The notes under the pieces are model-generated. The model was not told the origin of the DNA. It saw only the letters and a list, made by a program, of their open reading frames with translations, and did not search any database. Shown here one piece after another: positions 34,665 through 43,947 of a DNA stretch of 64,000 bases. Each line of letters begins with the position of its first letter. The stretch's first letter is position 1. The stretch lies in contig CAILCO010000093.1 in the NCBI GenBank assembly GCA_903832735.1, positions 1 to 64,000 on the forward strand, written 5' to 3'. Made by a program: the position numbers and the translations under genes. This DNA is from an uncultured Sterolibacterium sp. (GTDB lineage: Bacteria > Pseudomonadota > Gammaproteobacteria > Burkholderiales > Rhodocyclaceae).

Positions 34665-36170
34665 CTAAGCCCGCGCCATCGCTTGCATGACCGGCAGCCA
34701 CTCGGCCAGGCGCCGCCAGTCGAGATGCTCTTCGAGCATGTCGGCGAGCCGGTCGATGTCGGCTTCGCGCCGCGCCGCCAGGTCGAAATGCCCGAACGAC
34801 GCCGCACCGGCCGCGGTGTTCATGCTCGCCCAGGCGAGCAGGGCGGACAGGGCGCCCGGCGCATCGAACAGGCCGTGGACGTAGCTCGCGAGTATCTGGC
34901 CGTCGTCCGACAGCGCGCCGTCAGACCTGCCGGCGGGGCCATCTATTCGCACAGCGGGTCTAGCCAGCGCCGGACCGTGGGAGATGCCCATATGGATTTC
35001 GTAGCCCTTGAACGCTGCGCCTCCGGCTAAGGCCAGCGTGCCGGCAACGTTCTCCAGTTGCTTCTCGGGGCCGAGCGTCGTCTCGAGATCGAGAAGGTCG
35101 AGCCCGGCGCCGCTGCCCGGAAGCCCTTCCAGCCCGAGCGGATCGTGCAGCGCGCGGCCTAGCATCTGCAAACCGCCGCAGATGCCGAGCAACTTGCCGC
35201 CGTAGCGCAAGTGGCTTTTTATCGCCTGTTCCCAGCCGTTGGCCCGCAACCAAGCGAGGTCGGCCTGCACCGCCTTGCTGCCGGGCAGGACAATCAGGTC
35301 GGCCGGCGGTATTGCTTGCCCCGGACCGACGAAACGGAAGGCCAGTTCGGGATGCAGGCGCAACGGGTCGCAATCGGTGGCGTTGGCGATGCGCGGCAAA
35401 GCCGGCGCGATGATCCGTAGCCGGGAAGCGGAGTCGCCGCTGGCGCTGCGCGGCAGGGCATCCTCGGCGTCGAGATGGAAGCCCATGAGATAGGGCAGGA
35501 CACCCAGCACTGGCTTGCCGGTTCGCGTCTCCAGCCAGTCCAGCCCGGACTGCAGCAGGCTCATGTCGCCGCGAAAACGGTTGATGACGAAGCCGACGAT
35601 GCGCTCACGCTCGCTCGCCGAAAGAAGCTCCAGGGTGCCGACGAGGTGGGCAAAAACGCCGCCGCGGTCGATGTCGGCGATCAGGATCACCGGGCAGTCC
35701 GCCAGTTCCGCAAAGCCCATGTTGGCAATGTCGCGATCGCGCAGATTGATCTCGGCCGGACTGCCGGCGCCCTCGACCATCACCATTTCGTATTGCGCTG
35801 TCAGCCGCGCGTAGGATTCCATCACCGCCGCCATCGCGCGAGGCTTGTACTCGTGATAGGCACGGGCATCCATGTCGTGGCGCGCCCGCCCGTGGATGAT
35901 GATCTGGGCGCCGATATCGGAGGAAGGCTTGAGCAGCACCGGATTGAAGTCGGTGTGCGGCGGCAGGCGCGCCGCCATCGCCTGCAGCGCCTGGGCCCGG
36001 CCGATCTCTCCGCCGTCTGCCGTCACCGCGCTGTTCAAGGCCATGTTCTGCGGCTTGAACGGCGCCACGCGCACGCCCTGCCTGGCCAGCACACGGCACA
36101 GGCCGGCGACCAGCGTGGTCTTGCCGGCATCGGAGGTGGTGCCCTGCACCATCAGGGTATCGCTGCGCAT
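34665..36170 (-). CDS. cobQ: Adenosylcobyric acid synthase CobQ
   Basis: A 501-residue ATP- and glutamine-dependent amidase that amidates four side chains of adenosylcobyrinic acid a,c-diamide in cobalamin synthesis. The N-terminal synthetase has the P-loop-like [18 protein letters not shown] and [13 protein letters not shown]. The C-terminal class I-type amidotransferase domain has the nucleophile Cys in [10 protein letters not shown] and the His in [11 protein letters not shown]. The ATG at 36170 has AAGG upstream and follows a 12-bp hairpin. No other corrin-ring synthesis genes are in the window; the neighbours concern B12 uptake. Confidence 0.94.
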   Translation of the reverse strand: MRSDTLMVQGTTSDAGKTTLVAGLCRVLARQGVRVAPFKPQNMALNSAVTADGGEIGRAQALQAMAARLPPHTDFNPVLLKPSSDIGAQIIIHGRARHDMDARAYHEYKPRAMAAVMESYARLTAQYEMVMVEGAGSPAEINLRDRDIANMGFAELADCPVILIADIDRGGVFAHLVGTLELLSASERERIVGFVINRFRGDMSLLQSGLDWLETRTGKPVLGVLPYLMGFHLDAEDALPRSASGDSASRLRIIAPALPRIANATDCDPLRLHPELAFRFVGPGQAIPPADLIVLPGSKAVQADLAWLRANGWEQAIKSHLRYGGKLLGICGGLQMLGRALHDPLGLEGLPGSGAGLDLLDLETTLGPEKQLENVAGTLALAGGAAFKGYEIHMGISHGPALARPAVRIDGPAGRSDGALSDDGQILASYVHGLFDAPGALSALLAWASMNTAAGAASFGHFDLAARREADIDRLADMLEEHLDWRRLAEWLPVMQAMARA

Positions 36171-36181
36171 GGGAGCCTTTT

Positions 36182-36213
36182 CGTTGCGGCGCAACTCAAG
36201 CTGCGCCGCAACG
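36182..36213. promoter_or_regulatory. 12-bp stem-loop directly upstream of cobQ
   Basis: CGTTGCGGCGCA (36182-36193) and TGCGCCGCAACG (36202-36213) form a perfect stem with an 8-nt loop. On the minus strand it ends 11 nt before the cobQ ATG and is followed by AAAAGG, which includes the ribosome-binding site, so it is not a terminator in that direction. It could affect cobQ translation. Confidence 0.45.
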
Positions 36214-36249
36214 ATTATCCCACGCCGAACTGCCCTACCCTTCTTACCG

Positions 36250-36271
36250 CTGCACGGGCTTGCCCGTGCAG
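36250..36271. other. 10-bp stem-loop after the beta-propeller gene
   Basis: CTGCACGGGC-tt-GCCCGTGCAG (36250-36271, 10-bp arms) lies 7 bp past the stop of the preceding minus-strand gene. It lacks a T-run, so it is a weak terminator or an mRNA 3'-end stabiliser between that gene and cobQ. Confidence 0.45.
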
Positions 36272-36278
36272 GTTGCCA

Positions 36279-38435
36279 TCAATGCGCCAGCGGATCCGGG
36301 CGCATCTGCACCTTGAACACTTTCGGATAAGCGTCCGTGCCGCCTTCGCCATGGAAATTGGCACGGGTTCCCGAAGTGGTCCAGATCGCGCGGCCTTTCC
36401 AGCCGGCCTTGGGATTATCGATCCGGCCATCGACGTTCTTGGTGAAGAAACCCATGGGATAAGGCACATGCAGATTCACGAACTTGTCCTTGACCAGGGC
36501 GAGCAGGGATTCGCCGCCATTGGTCGAGGCGATCGGCACATTGGCGCCCAGACCCAGGGTATTGTAGCGATCGACCCAGACGTAGTAAGCATGATCGGCA
36601 CTGCCCGGCGCATCGAGCCCCTTGAATTGCGGGCCGGGAAACTGGTACAGCTTCCAGCCTTCGGGACACTGCTTGCCTTCGGCGGTAGTCGGGCCGTTCA
36701 GCGGCCCCTTGCACAAGCTGCGATCGAAACTCGCGAGATGGCCGCTCGACAGGACGGTCCAGACGACGCCGTTCAAATCCACGTCGATACCGCGCGGGCC
36801 GAACGTCCCCTCGGGCGGTTGATAGATCTCGGTCAGTGCGGTATTCGCCGGATCGGACCCGGGCTTCAGTCGGAGCAGATAACCGGGCTGATCGACGCGC
36901 GAGAAGCCGCGGTCCATCGCCTGCCCCCAGATCACGTCATCGACCGGACTGGGCTGCACGCCGTAGAAGGCCGCCATGATGCGCTTGTCCTTGCCCGGAT
37001 CGAGCGGCTGATTGGCTTCGACGTATTCATCGCGCTGGCCATTACCGTTGGTATCGATGATCAGCGGCGTCCACCCCTGCGACTTGGCCTGGTCATGAGT
37101 CTCGAGATACATCTTGGTATTCAGCCAGCCGACCACGCCGCTCATGGGCGGGCCGGCGCTGGTCCACAAGGTGTTGTCGGCGTCATGACCGAAATACACG
37201 TGATGGGTGCTGAAGCAGGTGTCGATCAGGTTCCACTTGCGGGTTTTGGGGTCGTATAGGGTAAGCTGGCGGAACGACTCCTTCAGCGGCACGACCTTCG
37301 CTGAAGGAAGCGTCGTCCCCGGCTTGCAGAAATCCGGATTGCTGCCGATCGGGCGAATTCTCGCCGCGAACCACATCTTGCCAGTCTCGTCCATGATCAG
37401 GTTGTGGATGCTGGTGTGGCCATCCCAGATCGGATCCATGCCCCAGTAAGCGGAATTGCCGCGGGGCGCATCCAGTTGCGACGGCGTTGCCGGATCGAGG
37501 TAGGGTTGCTTGACGCTGGAGGCGATATTTTTGACCGGGTCCAGCGTCGGAATCAGGTCGGTGCTCTCTTCGGGCGCGCCCCAGATCAGGCCATTGGCAT
37601 TGACCGTCGGATGCCTCTTGTCCGTGGAAATCGCATCATGCATGTAGTGCTTCGGGCTCGACCAGTCCCATAGCGTATAGACAGCGTTGCGCTCGACGCC
37701 CGTCGGACGCTCGGGTTTGGCGAAAGGCAGTTCGCCGGCGGCAATGCGATCGGTCCAGTTGGCGAAGAGCGTCAATGCCTTCTCCGGACCGAGGCTGCCC
37801 AGGACCAACGCCATATACGTCAAGGCCTGACCGGCCTGGGTTCTGCCCGCCCATGCGGTGAAGGAGCTGCCTGTCTTGGCGAAGGTTTCCGGAACCTCGC
37901 GTATCCCCTTCGTGCCCAGCGCGTGACAGGACTGGCAGCCATTCTTGACGGTATCGATCCAGGCATGCTGGCTTTTCATCGTCGGCGCAATGCCGTTGCC
38001 CTTGTCCCCGGTTCCCGGAAACTCGGTGCTCTTCGGGATTTCCAGCATCGAGTACCAATAGACGCCGGGGTAATACTCCGCAGCGGCCTTTGCTGTTGGC
38101 GCCGTCACCGCCTTCAGTGCCAGCAGCTTGCCGGGCTTCGCGGCCACCTTGGCCGAATCCACCAGCCCGTATCCGCGAACCCAGACCTGATAGTTGGCCT
38201 TGGGCAGTTCGGGAATGACGAATCTTCCCTTGTCGTCAGTCACCACGATCTTGGCGAACTTGGTCGGCAGATCGCGGGTTTCTGCGATCACCCAGACCCC
38301 CGCCTCCGGCCCCTTGTCGCCGGTCACGACACCGCCAATGTCCTTCGATGAAATACTGACCGACGCCGCAATGGCCAAGCCGCCATAGGCAACCGCCGCA
38401 GTGGCGAGCACAGAGAGTAACGATTTCCTTAGCAT
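36279..38435 (-). CDS. Secreted monohaem protein with carboxypeptidase-regulatory and beta-propeller domains
   Basis: A 718-residue exported protein. A signal peptide (LLSVLATAAVAYGGLAIAA) is followed by a carboxypeptidase-regulatory-like beta-sandwich (about 30-105; GGVVTGDKGPEAGVWV), one c-type haem site CQSCH (about 180), and a long region with repeats such as HTSIHNLIMDETGKMWF and GIDVDLNGVVWTVLSSG that resemble virginiamycin-B-lyase/SMP-30 beta-propellers. It is likely a periplasmic redox protein; the substrate is unknown. The ATG at 38435 has GGAGA upstream. It lies between cobQ and a BtuF-like gene, but a cobalamin link is only positional. Confidence 0.7.
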   Translation of the reverse strand: MLRKSLLSVLATAAVAYGGLAIAASVSISSKDIGGVVTGDKGPEAGVWVIAETRDLPTKFAKIVVTDDKGRFVIPELPKANYQVWVRGYGLVDSAKVAAKPGKLLALKAVTAPTAKAAAEYYPGVYWYSMLEIPKSTEFPGTGDKGNGIAPTMKSQHAWIDTVKNGCQSCHALGTKGIREVPETFAKTGSSFTAWAGRTQAGQALTYMALVLGSLGPEKALTLFANWTDRIAAGELPFAKPERPTGVERNAVYTLWDWSSPKHYMHDAISTDKRHPTVNANGLIWGAPEESTDLIPTLDPVKNIASSVKQPYLDPATPSQLDAPRGNSAYWGMDPIWDGHTSIHNLIMDETGKMWFAARIRPIGSNPDFCKPGTTLPSAKVVPLKESFRQLTLYDPKTRKWNLIDTCFSTHHVYFGHDADNTLWTSAGPPMSGVVGWLNTKMYLETHDQAKSQGWTPLIIDTNGNGQRDEYVEANQPLDPGKDKRIMAAFYGVQPSPVDDVIWGQAMDRGFSRVDQPGYLLRLKPGSDPANTALTEIYQPPEGTFGPRGIDVDLNGVVWTVLSSGHLASFDRSLCKGPLNGPTTAEGKQCPEGWKLYQFPGPQFKGLDAPGSADHAYYVWVDRYNTLGLGANVPIASTNGGESLLALVKDKFVNLHVPYPMGFFTKNVDGRIDNPKAGWKGRAIWTTSGTRANFHGEGGTDAYPKVFKVQMRPDPLAH

Positions 38436-38606
38436 CAGAGTCTCCAGTTTTTTATAGTCGAGCGAAGCGGCGCGGCGTTTCAAAAATCGTTCAGCGCCGG
38501 CCAATTTACAGATGCAATGAATAGGTGTCAATTAATCAATGTCGCTAGAAAACTTGGCAACAGCCACGCCCGTTGGCGGCATCTCTGCCTGTGCTACGCT
38601 CGCTCC

Positions 38607-39539
38607 ATGACTGAACCGATATTGGGCGGTGCGCGTTCCTGGAATATCGCACTGGCCGTTGTACTCTTGCTCGCCTCGGCGAACGCCGAGGCCGTGATCG
38701 TCGCGCAGGACGACACTAAGCAGACGCTGCGCCTCTTCTCACCGGCGCGACGCATCGTCAGCCTGGCACCGCATATCACCGAAAATCTCTTTGCCGCAGG
38801 CGCCGGCGGTTTCATCGTCGGCGTCAGCGACTACAGCGATTATCCTGAGGCAGCCCGGCGCTTGCCGCGCGTCGGCAGTGCCGACCGCCTCGACCTCGAG
38901 GCCATCGTCGCCTTGAAGCCCGATCTGGTGATCGCCTGGGGCAGCGGCAACTCTGCCGCGCATCTCGCCAAACTGAAAGCCATCGGCCTGCCTTTGTTCA
39001 TCAGCCAGCCGCGGAAGATCGACGACATCGCGACTGGCATCGCGCGTTTCGGCGAACTGGCCGGCACCAGCACCGTCGCCAACGATGCCGCGCGCGCATT
39101 TCTTGCCCGCAAGGCCGAACTCTCCAGCCGCTATGCAAAGCGTCCGCTAGTGCGCGCCTTCTACCAGATCTGGGACCAGCCTCTGATGACGGTCAATGGC
39201 GAACAGTTGATCAGCGACGTGATGCGCCTGTGCGGCGCAGAGAACATCTTCGCCGGGCTGTCGCAACTGGCGCCGACGGTTTCTGTCGAAGCAGTCCTCG
39301 CCGCCAATCCCGAGGCCATCGTCGCCAGCGGCATGGACGAAACCCGGCCCAAATGGCTGGACATGTGGCGCCGCTGGCGCGATCTGACCGCGACAGCTCG
39401 TGACAACCTGTTCTTCGTTCCTCCCGACATCATCACCCGGCACACGCCGCGGGTTCTCGACGGCGCGCAACTGTTGTGCACCGAAATGGAGACTGTGCGC
39501 AGCCGACGACCGGGCGCGACTGACACGCGCAGGCCGTAA
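38607..39539 (+). CDS. Cobalamin/iron-complex ABC transporter binding protein (BtuF-like)
   Basis: A 310-residue periplasmic binding protein with a signal peptide (IALAVVLLLASANAEA) and the BtuF/FhuD-type fold: RRIVSLAPHITENLFAAGAG, LEAIVALKPDLVIAWGSGN and the long central helix. The ATG at 38607 begins the signal peptide. It is convergent with the ATPase gene of the riboswitch-controlled btu operon (3 bp between stops), so it most probably supplies cobalamin to that BtuCD pair. It carries no riboswitch of its own that I can see. Confidence 0.85.
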   Translation: MTEPILGGARSWNIALAVVLLLASANAEAVIVAQDDTKQTLRLFSPARRIVSLAPHITENLFAAGAGGFIVGVSDYSDYPEAARRLPRVGSADRLDLEAIVALKPDLVIAWGSGNSAAHLAKLKAIGLPLFISQPRKIDDIATGIARFGELAGTSTVANDAARAFLARKAELSSRYAKRPLVRAFYQIWDQPLMTVNGEQLISDVMRLCGAENIFAGLSQLAPTVSVEAVLAANPEAIVASGMDETRPKWLDMWRRWRDLTATARDNLFFVPPDIITRHTPRVLDGAQLLCTEMETVRSRRPGATDTRRP

Positions 39540-39542
39540 AGT

Positions 39543-40325
39543 TCAGGCAGCGACGAAATAGCGGCAACCGCCGTCGTTAAGTTCGCGCAACGGGTGCCCG
39601 TAGAGTTCCGAGAGACTCTCGGCGGTCAGCACTTCTTCGCTAGTCCCTTCCTGCCAGCGGCCGTCGCCGAACAGCAGCAGGGTGCGCCGGCAATAGCGCA
39701 GGGCGAGATTCATGTCGTGCAGGACGACGACGAAGGCGGCGCCGCAAGCGGCAGCGTAGCGCCGCGTCAGTTCGAGAATGGCGATCTGATGGGCGAGATC
39801 CAGATGGGCGAGCGGTTCGTCGAGAAAGTAGAGCAACGGCTGCTGCGTCAGCAGCGTGGCTATGCCCAGCCGCTGCCGTTCGCCGCCGGAGAGGGTGTGC
39901 ACCTCGCGGCCCTCAAGATCTTGGAGGCCTACAGCCGAGAGGGCATCTCGGGCGATACGCTCGTCCGACGCACTCTCCCAGGCCCAGCGGCCGAGATGCG
40001 GATGGCGACCGATCAGCGCGGTCTCCAGTACGCTGGCCGGGAAAGCATCGCTCTGCGTCTGCGCCAGGAGGCCGCGCAGGCGTGCCGCCGCGCGCGGTCC
40101 GTGCGCCAGGTACTGTTTGCCGCACAATTCGACACCCCCGCAAGATGGCGGGCGCAGGCCGGCCAGGGTGTGCAGCAGCGTGGTTTTGCCGCTGCCGTTG
40201 CGGCCGAGGATGGCCAGCGTCTCGCCGCTATCCACACGGATGTCGAGGTCGCGCACCAGCGTCCTGCCGGCAATGGCGACGTCGAGACCGCGAGTCGAGA
40301 GGAGGGCTTGGGTGATGGCCGTCAT
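39543..40325 (-). CDS. Cobalamin-type ABC transporter ATPase (BtuD/FecE-like)
   Basis: A 260-residue ATP-binding subunit of a type II importer. It has Walker A LGRNGSGKTT, the signature LSGGERQR, Walker B LLYFLDEPLAHLD and the switch His in VVLHDMNLA. It overlaps the permease gene by 4 nt. The upstream B12 riboswitch makes cobalamin or a corrinoid the likely cargo, though sequence alone does not separate BtuD from ferric-siderophore ATPases. Confidence 0.9.
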   Translation of the reverse strand: MTAITQALLSTRGLDVAIAGRTLVRDLDIRVDSGETLAILGRNGSGKTTLLHTLAGLRPPSCGGVELCGKQYLAHGPRAAARLRGLLAQTQSDAFPASVLETALIGRHPHLGRWAWESASDERIARDALSAVGLQDLEGREVHTLSGGERQRLGIATLLTQQPLLYFLDEPLAHLDLAHQIAILELTRRYAAACGAAFVVVLHDMNLALRYCRRTLLLFGDGRWQEGTSEEVLTAESLSELYGHPLRELNDGGCRYFVAA

Positions 40326-41314
40326 CTCTGTTGTCGCGCCAGGAGGTAGAGGAAGGCAGGCACGCCGAGCAGGGCCGTGAGCACGCCGACCGGCAACTGC
40401 TGCGGCGCGACGATCGTGCGCGCCAGCGTGTCCGCCGTGACCAGCAGCGCTCCGCCGGCCAGCGCCGAGGCCGGCAGCAACAAGCGCTGATCGTTGCCGG
40501 CGCTGCTCTTCATGGCCAGACGCACCAGATGTGGCACGATCAGTCCGATGAAGCCTATGCTGCCGGCGCTGTTCACCGCCACTGCCGTGAACAGCGATGC
40601 CAGGACATAAACCAGGATGCGCAGTCGCGCCACAGGAACGCCCAGCGCCTGGGCCGAAAGTTCGCCGCGGGCCAGAATACCGAGGTCCCGCGCGAAGGGC
40701 AAAACGGCCACGAGACCGAGCGCCAGAACCGTCAGCGCCGGCCAGGACGATTCACCCTGGGAAAGATCGCCCATCAGCCAGAACAGCATGCCGCGCAGCT
40801 GATGTTCCGGTGCGACGGAGAGCATCAGCGCCACCAGCGCGCCACATCCGGAAGCGACGATGACGCCCGTGAGCAAGAGGCGGGTCTGGGTCCAACTGCC
40901 GTCGCCGTGTGCCAGACCGAAAACCAGGAGCATGCTGATCAGCGCGCCGGCAAAGGCACCCAGATGCAGCATGATGAGCGGCAGGCCGAAGAGCATCGCG
41001 GCCAGAGCCCCCACCGAAGCGCCGCCGGAGACGCCGAGCACATAGGGGTCGGCCAGCGGATTCTTCAGCAGCACTTGCATCAGGCTACCTGCAAGCGCCA
41101 GCAAACCGCCGCAAGCGAGACCGGCAAGGGCGCGTGGCAGGCGCAGCGTGCGCACCACCTCGGCGACGATACCGGTTTCGTCGCCGCGGAAGACCTGCCA
41201 AAGATCGGAGTAGCCGAGCGGCAGGCTACCGGCGGCCAGGGAAGCCGCCACACTGGCGAGCGCCGCCATGGCCAGCAGAAACACGATCAGCAGGGCACGG
41301 CGGCGGTTGGGCAT
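40322..41314 (-). CDS. Cobalamin-type ABC transporter permease (BtuC/FecCD family)
   Basis: A 330-residue inner-membrane permease of the FecCD family with about ten transmembrane helices. It shows RLPRALAGLACGGLLALAGSLMQ, NPLADPYVLGVSGGASVGA, GSIGFIGLIVPHLVRL and the C-terminal PVGVLTALLGVPAFLYLL. It begins 4 nt after the TonB-receptor stop and overlaps the ATPase gene, making a compact receptor-permease-ATPase operon under the riboswitch. Confidence 0.92.
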   Translation of the reverse strand: MPNRRRALLIVFLLAMAALASVAASLAAGSLPLGYSDLWQVFRGDETGIVAEVVRTLRLPRALAGLACGGLLALAGSLMQVLLKNPLADPYVLGVSGGASVGALAAMLFGLPLIMLHLGAFAGALISMLLVFGLAHGDGSWTQTRLLLTGVIVASGCGALVALMLSVAPEHQLRGMLFWLMGDLSQGESSWPALTVLALGLVAVLPFARDLGILARGELSAQALGVPVARLRILVYVLASLFTAVAVNSAGSIGFIGLIVPHLVRLAMKSSAGNDQRLLLPASALAGGALLVTADTLARTIVAPQQLPVGVLTALLGVPAFLYLLARQQR

Positions 41315-41318
41315 GGAT

Positions 41319-43271
41319 TTAGAACAAGTCCACCTTGAGCGAAACGGAGAAGCTGCGCGGATCGGCAGGATAATAGGTACTGCTATAGCCGATCGCCGCG
41401 TACCTCCTGTCCGTAAGATTGGCGGCTCTCAGTATCACCGAGCAGGGTTTCATGTTCCATTGCACCTGATAGTCGAGCGTGGTGTATCGGTCCAGTTTGT
41501 TCAGGGTGTTGGTAAAGTCGTTGCCGAAATAACGGTCGCCGACGCTCACCACGGTCAGGCTATGGATTCCCGCCCCGGCGCCATCCCACTGCGCGCTGAT
41601 GGATTCCTTGTAACCAGGCACGAGCGGAATCGTCTTGCCGCTGTAGGCACCTTCGGTGAATATGGCCTGGATGGTCGTCATACTGCCACGCAAAGTCCAG
41701 TTCCGCTCAGGCGTCCAGCGGGCTTCCCATTCCGCGCCCCGTCTGCGGGTCGGATCCAGGTTGGCATTGAGACCATTGGCGGCAATGTAGCCGATCTCGT
41801 TGTGGTTGTCCTGCTGGAACAGAGTGAATTGCTGCATGAATTGGCTGGTGCTCCAGGACAGCCCGCCTTCGAACAATTGGCCGGTCTGAGGTTTCAGAGC
41901 GCCATTGAATATCGCCTTGTAAGTGTTGGGATCATATGCGAACAGCTCATCGGTATTGGGCAGCCGGAAGTTTCTTGCCGCCTTGACATAGGCACGCCAG
42001 GCGGGCGTGAAACGGTAGCCGGCGGCGAGATCCCAGGCGGTCAGATCAGCGCCGTTCTGCGCCTGCAGATTGGCGCTCCCGTCGCTGACCTGCTGGGAAA
42101 AATGCTGGCGACGCAGTCCGGCCGTCGTGTCGACACCATTTTTCCACAACGACGCATTCTGAAAATACATACCCTGGCTCCGCTGCTGCCCGATCTGCCT
42201 GTCCTGCAGACTGCCCGTCGTGAAATCCAGTTGATCGCCGACCGCCTTGCCGTCATAGAAATCGATACCGGCGATGGTTACGCTGCTCATGCTTGAGGCG
42301 AGACTGTGATTCCACTTCAGGCGCGGCGAGAACGCGAGCGTCGTTTCCCGCCACTGTTGCCGATACAGCCAGTCGACGTTCCGGGCTTTCAACTGACTGT
42401 CGCTGTAACTGCCGTCGATCTCGGCACTGAGCTCACTGCCGAGCTTGAATGACGCGCCCGGACGGACGCGGTAACCGTCGTTTTCCGTACGGTAATTCGG
42501 GGTCGTCGACTGACGGGGATTGTTGTTGTACTGGGCAAGCGTGAGCGCGCTGGGCAGCCCGTAGCGTTCCCGATAATCCGAAAAGTCCAGGAACGCCTCA
42601 CCATCGTCGTAACGGCGTGCGATGCGACCGCCGGCCGAACTCTGTTTTGCGTCGCTATTGACGCGATAACCGTCGGACGACGCATCGTGGGCAAAGAGAT
42701 TGCCATACCAGCCATCCTTCCCCCCGCCCGCTGAAGCATCCATGGATGAATAACCGAAGGAACCGGCCTCCGCCTTGAGCGACGCCCGCAACTTGTCGCT
42801 CTTGTCGGTGATGATGTTGATCACACCGGCGTTCGCCCGATCGCCGTAGAGCACCGAGTTGCTGCCGCGAATGATCTCGATTTGTTTGATCGCCGACAGC
42901 GGAATCGTATCCCACTTGATGCTTCCCGAATCGACGGGATTAAGCCGCTGGCCGTCGACCAGGATCAAGGTATTGCTGCCCGCGGTATCGCCGCTGCCGC
43001 GAATGTCCACAATGGAGTCTATGCCCATGGACCCATACAGGGGACGAATATCGACGCCGGCGATGGTTTTCAGGAGATCCGGGATGGTCCGTGCCGGACT
43101 ATGTTCGATGTCGGCTTGGCTGATCACGGAGACATTGCTGCCGACGTCCGGGGCAGAATCGGGGAAACGCGTAGCAGTCACGATTACGATGGCATCATCG
43201 GCGACAGCGGTTGAAGAAGCAGAAAAAGCGGTGCACAGCGCGAGCGCCGTAAGGGAGATGGATTTGGACAT
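41319..43271 (-). CDS. TonB-dependent outer-membrane receptor, cobalamin (BtuB-like)
   Basis: A 650-residue outer-membrane receptor. A signal peptide (SLTALALCTAFSASSTAVA) is followed by a TonB box near IVIVTATR, a plug domain (about 45-160; IEIIRGSNSVLYG) and a 22-strand barrel ending in the usual terminal Phe (VSLKVDLF). The cobalamin riboswitch directly upstream and the BtuCD genes downstream identify the ligand as cobalamin or a corrinoid. The start at 43271 is chosen, with GGAG about 10 nt before it; an ATG 12 nt upstream is possible. Confidence 0.9.
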   Translation of the reverse strand: MSKSISLTALALCTAFSASSTAVADDAIVIVTATRFPDSAPDVGSNVSVISQADIEHSPARTIPDLLKTIAGVDIRPLYGSMGIDSIVDIRGSGDTAGSNTLILVDGQRLNPVDSGSIKWDTIPLSAIKQIEIIRGSNSVLYGDRANAGVINIITDKSDKLRASLKAEAGSFGYSSMDASAGGGKDGWYGNLFAHDASSDGYRVNSDAKQSSAGGRIARRYDDGEAFLDFSDYRERYGLPSALTLAQYNNNPRQSTTPNYRTENDGYRVRPGASFKLGSELSAEIDGSYSDSQLKARNVDWLYRQQWRETTLAFSPRLKWNHSLASSMSSVTIAGIDFYDGKAVGDQLDFTTGSLQDRQIGQQRSQGMYFQNASLWKNGVDTTAGLRRQHFSQQVSDGSANLQAQNGADLTAWDLAAGYRFTPAWRAYVKAARNFRLPNTDELFAYDPNTYKAIFNGALKPQTGQLFEGGLSWSTSQFMQQFTLFQQDNHNEIGYIAANGLNANLDPTRRRGAEWEARWTPERNWTLRGSMTTIQAIFTEGAYSGKTIPLVPGYKESISAQWDGAGAGIHSLTVVSVGDRYFGNDFTNTLNKLDRYTTLDYQVQWNMKPCSVILRAANLTDRRYAAIGYSSTYYPADPRSFSVSLKVDLF

Positions 43272-43404
43272 GAGGTTCTCCATGGCCGGCCTGCGTCCCC
43301 GCGGGCCGGTAGGTTGCATTTGGAAACGGGCAGGGAGATGGAGGCTTGGCGTAATGAATACGCACCAGCCGTCGCTACCCCGCGACGCTTCCGCTCGTTG
43401 ATGT

Positions 43405-43565
43405 CCGTGGCCGGTCTCCGGGCTCGGAAGATTTAATCCACCGCCTTCCCGAGCGTACGCTCAGTGGCATTTCGATGGACTCGCGCTTCCTTACCGTTGC
43501 GGGGGCAGCACTGGCATTGCGTCAAGAGTCGACGCGCACCTGTTTCCCGTTTCACCCGACAGCCC
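43405..43565 (-). promoter_or_regulatory. Cobalamin riboswitch
   Basis: On the minus strand the leader of the btuB-like gene has the characteristic core CCGCAACGGTAAGGAAGC (complement of 43485-43502), a GCCACTG segment, GGGAAGG and the 3' AGCCCGGAGACCGGCC block (complement of 43409-43424), with a 5' GGGAAACAGGTGCG arm (around 43537-43550). This is the B12-box/cobalamin riboswitch pattern. It should repress the receptor-permease-ATPase operon when adenosylcobalamin is abundant, as is typical for B12 uptake genes. Confidence 0.9.
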
Positions 43566-43752
43566 TAACCTGGCCATCCGGGCACCGCGGACATCTGCGC
43601 CACAAGGCAATGACCCTGCGGCGAAACGGGATTCTAGCGCAAATAGGCGCAAGGCAGGTGCGGTCAGGGTCTTCGGGCATTTACTCCAAAGCACCTTCAA
43701 AACACGCTGTTATTGCTTGACCAGAAACCATTTTTCCCACAGACTGACGGCT

Positions 43753-43947
43753 ATGAAAGGCGACCTGACTGCGCTCGAGCAAAAAATCGAGCAATTCCTC
43801 GCGTTCTGCCAGAGCCTGCGCGCGGAGAACCAGGCCTTGCGCAGTCGCGTGGCCGGACTCGAGGAAGAGCGTCAGTTGCTGGTCGACAAGATCGACAGCG
43901 CACGCGCCCGGCTCGAGGCCTTGATGGAAACGCTGCCCGAACAATGA
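43753..43947 (+). CDS. ZapB-like coiled-coil protein (TIGR02449 family)
   Basis: A 64-residue, almost fully coiled-coil protein (LTALEQKIEQFLAFCQ, then LEEERQLLVDKIDSARARLEAL) of the TIGR02449/ZapB-like group next to zapA. It is probably a Z-ring-associated cell-division factor. The ATG at 43753 begins the coiled coil; a start 36 nt upstream is less likely. Its stop overlaps the zapA start (ATGA), so the two are translationally coupled. Confidence 0.8.
   Translation: MKGDLTALEQKIEQFLAFCQSLRAENQALRSRVAGLEEERQLLVDKIDSARARLEALMETLPEQ

Noticed and set aside
36171-36278. Second cobalamin riboswitch before cobQ
   Set aside because: Only two simple hairpins are present; none of the conserved B12 riboswitch core segments occurs.
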